This document shows positions 56,615 through 64,000 of a stretch of DNA of 64,000 bases, in pieces (the stretch's first letter is position 1; each line of letters starts with the position of its first letter). The notes beneath the pieces are model-generated. The model made no database searches and was not told the origin of the DNA. It worked only from the letters and a program-made list of their open reading frames with translations. A program made the position numbers and the translations under genes. The stretch covers positions 95,743,583-95,807,582 of the forward strand of contig CM076193.1 in assembly GCA_038277395.1 (NCBI GenBank), given 5' to 3'. Source of the stretch: Dryocosmus kuriphilus (taxonomy: Eukaryota > Arthropoda > Insecta > Hymenoptera > Cynipidae).

Positions 56615-57850
56615 TTGAGTTTGTCTATTATCCTATGCTCACTTTACGTGTATTATTCTTAACCTGCATTACTTGGTTGATTACTTCTTGTTTGCATATG
56701 TATATCTCCTATTACTAGTGGCCTACTGTGCCGTCGATCATCATAAAATTGATATTATATTAAAAGAAAGATAATGAGGACATTGTGTCTCTAAAGTCTA
56801 TTGATTCTATTATATTAGGGATAACCTAATCATGAAATTACTATTATTATGGATCCTTTTGACCCTACATGGAGCTGAGGTTCGGGTAGGCCAAAGGCTA
56901 TCCTCGTTGAGTGACGTCCAGCCGAGAGCCCTTCAATCTTTAGACAGTAAGTCATAGTGCGGCTGCCGTCATGTAAATACACTTTCAATAATTATGTAGG
57001 TCAAGTGACTCTACGGTCTAATTTATTTTTCCACACAATTAATGGAAGGTGCTTTTATGTTGACTGAATTTCAATGCATCCATTCTTTTTGTTGCCAGCC
57101 CAAATCCTCACCTCAATATAAGTTCTAGTTTTAATTATTATAATAAGAAATTTTCTATTTTTTTTAAGCTGAAACATCTGATTTTCTACAAATCCTGACA
57201 ACACTTATTTGTATATTTTAAATAGTCTCTGTTATAGGATTCTCACAATCTTTATTTATTTGATCTTTTTCTCTGAGTCAATCTTGCATAACTCGCCCGT
57301 AGGTAGTACCCAGAAAATTTACTTGGTCGTATTTGTACAAATCTCGAAAGTTAAATTAGGATCTCCTCAATCAACCCTGACACCATACAATCATTGTCCC
57401 GTGGCGTGAACCAAAATGCGCGAGTACACGCGGCCTTCGAATTTCTTCACTGAAAAGAGTTGGGAATAAATTCCGCTCTTCTCAAGAGAACTAGAAGGTG
57501 ATAGGATTAATAGAAACGCGAGGGTGGTTTGCCTTCGAGTTCCCTTCTTGACAAGAGTTGGGAATAAATTCCGCTCTTCTCAAGAGAACTAGAAGGTTTT
57601 GAGTTCAAGCTTCAGAGAACCTCGTGATCCTGCTGCTGGTTGGTAACTCGCTTTTTCGTCTTCGCGTGGCTCTTTTTAAAGCCGTTCCCTCCCACGCATT
57701 TTGCCACGTCACGGATCTAGAGCGCGAGTGGGGTTTTCAAGACTTACGCATGGTTGGAGATCCTGTACATTGATTTCTCTCGCTGGGCTTCTCTTGTATG
57801 TCGGGATTTTGCCTACGCAGAGGCCACAGAGCTATACACGATGCTCACAA
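56615..57850. repeat. Gene-free stretch with a 44-bp direct repeat
   Basis: agagttgggaataaattccg, followed by ctcttctcaagagaactagaag, occurs at 57456 and 57554. No credible gene. Confidence 0.55.
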
Positions 57851-60716
57851 TATATACAGTAAGATCAAATTCATATGTCCTATAGGATATATAGTGCATA
57901 AGACTATATATGGAAAAAATTATAAATGCAACCCGCCATGCCCCCAAATAATGGAAAAAGACATTTTACAGGGGTATTTTTTAAATTGCGCGCGCTGATG
58001 TGGCATTTCATTGGTCGGTTTAATGAAGACTTGATACATGGGTGTCGTCATAGGATAACCACAGATAACCATCAGAGTCCGTCATCAACTGAGGTGTTTA
58101 CAAAATTGATAACCTCGTATGTACTTTAGTTTATTGTTAAACCAGTACAAAATAAGAATTAAATGATAATAAAAACCTCTAAAATTGTGCGAAAATATGA
58201 AAATGTAGTTTAGTTAAAAAATGGAAGTCTATCTCGATTATTTTTGTGATGTGAAGTGCATTTTATCGTTTTGTGAGGTTACGTTTTGAACATTTGACAT
58301 ATTTTGAGTGTAAACATTGAGTGATATCGTTGGACGGATTGCAGTTTATGTAAGTAAATATTCTATTTCTGGTACTTTATTATGGAAAAAATAGTATAAT
58401 TTTCAAGACTTGAATGTAAAAAGTTTAATTTTTTGATCTTGAAATTTTTAGTTATTTAATTTGGAACGTTTATAGTTTGAAAACGTAAAATTGTTAGTTA
58501 CTTCAAGCCACCAAATAGTCATACACTTTCACTTTTGAAAGAATTTAAAATTCAATACTTTTAATTTAAAATATACCAAATTGTTTGGTTTTAAATGTGA
58601 TTTTTCTTAAAACTGTATAATTTGGAAATCAAGGCCTTAAAAGTTAAATACATTTCAATTAATGACGTTCACTTCCATAAATTTAACAAATTTTAAACCC
58701 AAATTTGTTTGAAAACTGGGGTAAAGCCGGGAAATGTAGTTCAAAATGCAATTAAAATATTTGTTTTGTATTTCAGACACTGTCTTTGGAGCCGATCAGC
58801 CAACGGATTCTTTGTTTAGTTTTAATCCTCACACTGGAGATGTGAAGCACATCCTTTCTATCCAAAATCAGTATGTACATGGGAGGAATGGATTTCGACT
58901 ATGTTGGAAACAATCTGTATTGGTCCAACACAGAATTTAATTCTATCGAAGTCTACAGTATGAGGACGGGAATGAAATCAGATATTCCATTTCAGAACTT
59001 ATTTTTCAGAATTTATTAAATTCCATTTTTCTTTATTTTTTTAAAAAACATTTCAAATTATTTACAAATTTTTTAAATTTCAGAATAATGTATGTTGTGT
59101 TTCAACTGAAGTATAAAGAATACCATATTACAAAAATAGATATGGCCGGATTGTCCAAATCGGAAGCTTTCGTCACAAAGGATAAATTAACTGGAACCAG
59201 GATATCTCTCGCTTACGATTTTGAAAAAGAGAGATTATATTGGGCCGATGAAGGCACTGGACGAATCGACAGTATTTCCCAAAACGGTTTCTATACACAA
59301 AATTTAAAAATTTATAGAAATAGTCGAGGCGTAAGATTGTAAATTGAAGACTAGAAATGTAAAAAATGATAAATTAGTAGTTCTTGAATCTTGAATTTTA
59401 AGAGGGCAACTTTAAAAAAAAATTATATTTCTGATTGCAATAGAATTGAGATCAATGTTAAATAAAATAATCAAATTTCAGATGATGATCAAAAGCTTTT
59501 TCGCACTGGACTCACCAAACCCGTAAGCCTATCAATTCTTGGAGGACTTTGTATTTTGGACACAACGTGGATCCAAGCAATTATTCTGGAGTGATAAGAA
59601 TAATGCGGTTTTTGTAAAAAAAGCAATTAATATTCGTGAGTATTCGAAAATAGCAAGTATTTTTTTTTTTTAAATGCATCTATTTGTGTAATAATAAATT
59701 TAAAATTAATTCTTATAGGTGTCGCTGACAATTGTGAGGATTAAAACTAAACAGAGAATCCGTTGGCTGATCGGCTCCAAAGACAGTGTCTGAAATAGAA
59801 AACAAATATTTCAATTGCATTTTGAACTACATTTCCCGGCTTTACCCTAGTTTTCAAACAAATTTGGGTTTAAAATTTGTTAAATTTATGGAAGTGAACG
59901 TTATTAATTCAAATGTATTTAACTTTTGAGGCCTTGATTTCCAAATTATACAGTTTTGAGAAAAATTACATTTAAAACCAAACAATTTGGTATATTTTAA
60001 ATTAAAAGTATTGAATTTTAAATTCTTTCAAAAGTGAAAGTGTATGACTATTTGGCGGCTTGAAGTAACTCACAATTTTACGTTTTCAAACTATAAACGT
60101 TCCAAATTAAATAACTAAAAATTTCAAGATCAAAAAATTAAACTTTTTACATTCAAGTCTTGAAAATTATACTATTTTTTCCATAATAAAGTACCAGAAA
60201 TAGAATATTTACTTACATAAACTGCAATCCGTCCAACGATATCACTCAATGTTTACACTCAAAATGTGTCAAATGTTCAAAACGTAACCTCACAAAACGA
60301 TAAAATGCACTTCACATCACAAAAATAATCGAGATAGACTTCCATTTTTTAACTAAACTACATTTTCATATTTTCGCACAATTTTAAAGGTTTTTATTAT
60401 CATGCCATTCTTATTTTGTACTGGTTTAAACAATAAACTAAAGTACATACGAGGTTATCAATTTTGTAAACACCTCAGTTGATGACGGACTCTGATGGTT
60501 ATCTGTGGTTATCCTATGACGACACCCATGTATCAAGTCTTCATCAAACCGACCAATGAAATGCCACATCAGCGCGCGCAATTTAAAAAATACCCCTGTA
60601 AAATGTCTTTTTCCATTATTTGGGGGCATGGCGGGTTGCATTTATAATTTTTTCCATATATAGTCTTACGCACTATATATCCTATAGGACATATGAATTT
60701 GATCTTACTGTATATA
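57851..60716. repeat. Palindrome with 984-bp arms around an LDL-receptor fragment
   Basis: Left arm 57851-58834 and right arm 59733-60716 are nearly identical inverted repeats, about 898 bp apart. The inner edges are gattc-tttgtttagttttaatcctcaca on the left and its complement tgtgaggattaaaactaaac on the right. The left arm end includes 58 bp of a receptor exon, so that part of the exon is present in both orientations. Confidence 0.9.
58777..59732 (+). pseudogene. LDL-receptor-like (YWTD beta-propeller) gene fragment
   Basis: Exon-like pieces with good splice signals. 58777-about 58980 (after tatttcag) encodes FGADQPTDSLFSFNPHTGD, then in another frame DYVGNNLYWSNTEFNSIEVY. From about 59083 (after aatttcag) comes ISLAYDFEKERLYWADEGTG. 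59482-59631 (after aatttcag, before gtgagt) encodes VFWTQRGSKQLFWSDK. From 59719 (after tatag) comes VADNCED, the usual EGF-type start after a propeller. Several frameshifts within exons disable it. LDL-receptor-family propellers release or bind ligands at the cell surface; vitellogenin receptors belong here. The fragment lacks both ends of a gene and lies in a palindrome; it is a duplicated piece of a host gene. Confidence 0.75.
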
Positions 60717-62440
60717 TATAATATTAAATATTAAATTTAATGTTGAATATTCAAACGGTCAATACAGTGTCGGTTAATCCTTTTCCCTGTTTTAAATTAT
60801 GTATCTAAATACCTTGTGGAAAAATCTTCTGGCGTTAGCCAGCCCCAGGTTAGACAGTCTAGACTCTAATCTGGCGCAGATCAGACGGTCTAGTCTGGGG
60901 CTGGCCAAAACTGTCACACTTTTGTAAAGTCTTTTGGATTGACGGTCTAGCCAGCGTCTAACCAGTCCCTATACCTAGACACTCCAGTCGGAGTTAAACA
61001 AATAAAAAATAAATAAAGAGTAAATAATAGATAATTAGTAAATGATACCTAATTATTAAATAATAAATTACTGAACAATATTGTATTTTCTCCTAGAAGC
61101 TTAGTTTTAAAACTTGTACACAAAGTACAAAGAAATAGTTGATTAAAAAAATACTTGAACTAAAAATTCTAGTTATTGAACGAATTGATAGTTTTTGACA
61201 TGTTTGAACTTATTTATTAAATATAACGCTAGAAAAACACACTCGCCGAAAATTTGCAACACCGAGAATTATTGAACCCCAACCGCCTAAGTATAAATCG
61301 CGCGCGTTACCCACAAGACTACCGCATATGACGACTCATTCCTAACTTCAGAAGAGGATCACTCATTCGCTAGAGACAATGTAATTGCATTACACAACTG
61401 GAAGAGAGTTTTGAGAATATAAATTTCATTTTGTAGCATTTCAAATCGTTTTAAATAGCTAGTTAATAATTTATAACATGGATTGAGAAAAGTTTGATGA
61501 GTGAAATTAAACAATTTTTACGCTTTGAAAGACTGATCAGCGCCAGATTATACTTTCAAGGTGATTAGAAAAAAATAATTTATTTTTATAGTGTTAATTT
61601 ATTATTTTGTACAATTTTAGACATTATGACAATTTCAATATATGTGAGAATCTCACAACCTTATTTAGACCGTCAATTTGTATTGTATGTCTTACAGTCT
61701 CATATAGTAAAACAAGTTAATATTTAATCCCATTTTAATATTTAAAATTGCGACGTTTCGACACTTTGGTTCGTGTGTCTTTTTCAAGCTTCCTGTATTA
61801 ACAATGTATAAAGAAATAATATACAATTGTTCTGTTTTTAGAGTGAAAAATTTAACATTTGTTTAAAAAAAAAATTTTTTCTAAATGTTACCTGAATGTC
61901 AATATGTCGTGGAAAAAAACTTTTGTAATTTTTTGAGGCATTATTTAAAATTGGCACCTTTGTCACATCATTGTTAAAATTCTTAAAAACATCACCTCAA
62001 ATTCCGAAAAAAGTTAAAACTATATGAAGTCCCATTTTAAAAATACTTCTGGGACTCCAATTTATCATTTTTAATTACATTTTTATACCAGTGCGGTGGT
62101 CATGGACGCATTACAATTTACAGAACACGAAATGGCGATCAGAGTTTTATAAATACCAACCCTAGTAGCAAGCTAACTGCAGACTGGCGACAGCTGGGCA
62201 CCAGAAAAGGAAGAATCTGGTTGCAGACTGGCGCCCGGCAGATTCCGCATTGGCGTGCGGTTCTGGCACCAGACTCTGGTATAACAGCTCCTGGCCCAGA
62301 CTGGTCACTTTATTCACCAGATAAAATCAAAATAATCTCACGACGCCATATTGCAAAGCTGAATACCAACTCTACCACATAAGCACTTACAGTGCCACCA
62401 ACTTTAAATTAGGAAGAAAAAAGTGAACTCTCTGTCAATA
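60717..62440. other. No gene recognised; short hairpins
   Basis: agccagccccag (60837) pairs with ctggggctggcc (60896), inside gtctagac-rich sequence at 60840-60980; a cagactggc-rich block lies at 62175-62310. Both look like fragments of degenerate MITEs. Confidence 0.45.
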
Positions 62441-64000
62441 ATGCTTGAATATTTTTTTAAAATTTGCTACGAAATGTTTAATAATGTTCATTAATCTATT
62501 TCTCCATCAATTAATAGTGTTAAAAAAAAGAAAATTGCGCGGCAAGAAAGGTATTGGTTACGAAATTCTGAACGTGAAGCTGAAGAAACGTGAAGAAAGA
62601 TGTCGAAAAAACAAGAAGAAAGGAGAATTTCCTCAAATGAAGCCTTATGCGTAACCCTTATATGTATAAATGAATGATTATACAACTATTCTTCAACATA
62701 CTTTTTAAGCTTTACATGGCCCTTTGGAAAGTCAAGGAAATCCTAACCTATTTAAGACCTTGCCTATTTAAGACCTTGCACGTTTTCATTGTGATTTGTA
62801 TTGTATATTTCTTTATTTCTTACTAAAAATTTGATTTGTCGAGATTGTTATGCAATTTTAAATGCATACATACCTGACAGAAAATTGTTTTTAGAACCAC
62901 AATTACATTCAAATCCATTTTTGCGCATTGAGTAGTGTTTTCGAAGCATAAATCGTAATCACTCGTAATTGCGCTCAATTGAGCTTTTAATCAGCCGTAT
63001 GGAGTTATTCAATATTCTTTATTATGAGAATATGTTTTTTAAGTGTGTAAAAATATTTTTGCACCTTTTTGATATGTAAATGCCACGTTCAATAATAAAT
63101 AAAACACACAGGTTGAGAATACAAAATTTTCAAATCGGTATTTTTATAGGATAAATTTTAAAACAATAACATGTCTGAAAATAAATTTTATTACATATTC
63201 TAGTTCAAAATATTGCACACTCAAAGAATAATTAATGAATATTTTTAAATTTACTGCTAAGTTCTACCAACTTAAAATACGATGTTAAAGATAGCGTGTA
63301 ACTAAGTTCCTGTGTTTAACTAAATCAGCCCCCGGGCACTCAGCCGAAAATACACGGAAAAAAGTGTCATGAATGATAACTAGTCGCCAGCAGAGGCGCT
63401 GACTGTTCATGGGGCCTAAATGTATTGAAATGCATGGAGAAAATCGTGAAAATTTAATTTTCTCTTAATAAAAGCCATTTGATCAAACTTTTTTCCACTA
63501 GATATAAATGTAGATAGTTTCTAATATTATGTAAAGCAAGTTTTACTGTTAAAGAAGGGAAAATATTTGACTTTGAGGCGAAAACTCGCATCCCTCGCAT
63601 CCAATTCGTGGCGGGAAATTCAAATAAATACCTCTTATACCTTCAATTAAATTATTACCTATATTAATATTACATTCCTAATTGTTAATAATAGATTTTA
63701 ATTTTATACAAAATTGTTTTGAATTATTTAACAATAAAATTATATGTATACAGTTATTTAAATTTCGTCAAATGAAATTGCAATATAAGATCAATTAAAT
63801 TGTAAAAATAATAATGTAAATAATCTCATACTAAATTTTCAACGGAAATTACATTTATTTAATTCAGAGTTTGTATTTTATGTAGTTTTTAATTAAAAAG
63901 TTACATCTCCAGTTTTTTTTGTAGAAATGATTTTGGCATAGGGAATAGGAAGTTGAAAAAAGTAAAGAAAGTATAGATTTTATAAAATTCCTTTATAACT
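62441..64000. other. No gene recognised
   Basis: A Lys/Arg-rich 69-codon frame at 62445-62654 has no recognised family and may be a pseudogene fragment; the rest is AT-rich without structure seen by eye. Confidence 0.4.

Noticed and set aside
62445..62654. Ribosomal-protein-like Lys/Arg-rich gene
   Set aside because: Composition only; no recognisable motif or intact start context.

Overview
The window is AT-rich eukaryotic DNA that consists almost entirely of transposable elements. Spliced coding exons, P elements, mariners, an errantivirus and a Polinton/Maverick point to an insect; Hymenoptera is a reasonable but unproven guess. I see no intact ordinary host gene. The only host-like coding sequence is a broken LDL-receptor-type fragment at 58.8-59.8 kb. 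Nearly every element is dead or internally deleted, so the window reads as a layered record of insertions.

Layout. 1-3852: a near-perfect giant palindrome (arms of about 1737 bp) with a small acidic ORF across its centre. 3853-12488: tandem duplications, a THAP-domain fragment, a MITE and the decayed N-terminal part of a DDE-type transposase gene. 12489-21258 (minus strand): a complete but broken errantivirus (gag, pol, env; LTRs of about 190 bp) with a deleted mariner in pol. 21259-23289: satellite-like repeats and a MITE. 23290-32060: a P-element (THAP) transposon with an 8-bp target duplication. It carries an unclassified 3.1-kb DNA transposon and a MITE, and a mariner sits in its right terminal repeat. 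32061-34668: a MITE, a minisatellite and a piece of another repeat.

34669-55246: a 20.6-kb Polinton/Maverick with terminal inverted repeats of about 500 bp and a 5/6-bp target duplication. It splits a host repeat whose two halves flank it. In order it carries a minus-strand unknown gene, a decayed duplicated gene, DNA polymerase B with an acidic spliced N-terminus, packaging ATPase, a small basic protein, an accessory protein with a recognisable family look, integrase (interrupted by a MITE-like hairpin), minor capsid (penton), a pVI-like basic protein, major capsid, an uncharacterised protein, and adenovirus-type cysteine protease. The replication genes carry catalytic lesions. The virion genes are broken mostly by frameshifts in homopolymer runs.

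55247-64000: inverted copies of the repeat the Polinton split, TA microsatellite, a tandem duplication, and a palindrome with 984-bp arms around the LDL-receptor fragment. The last 3.3 kb shows little beyond short hairpins.

Most interesting are the unknown gene at the Polinton left end bounded by inverted copies of the Polinton terminus, the palindrome holding an LDL-receptor fragment with a visible fold-back microhomology, and the concentration of frameshifts in homopolymers, which may be assembly error.
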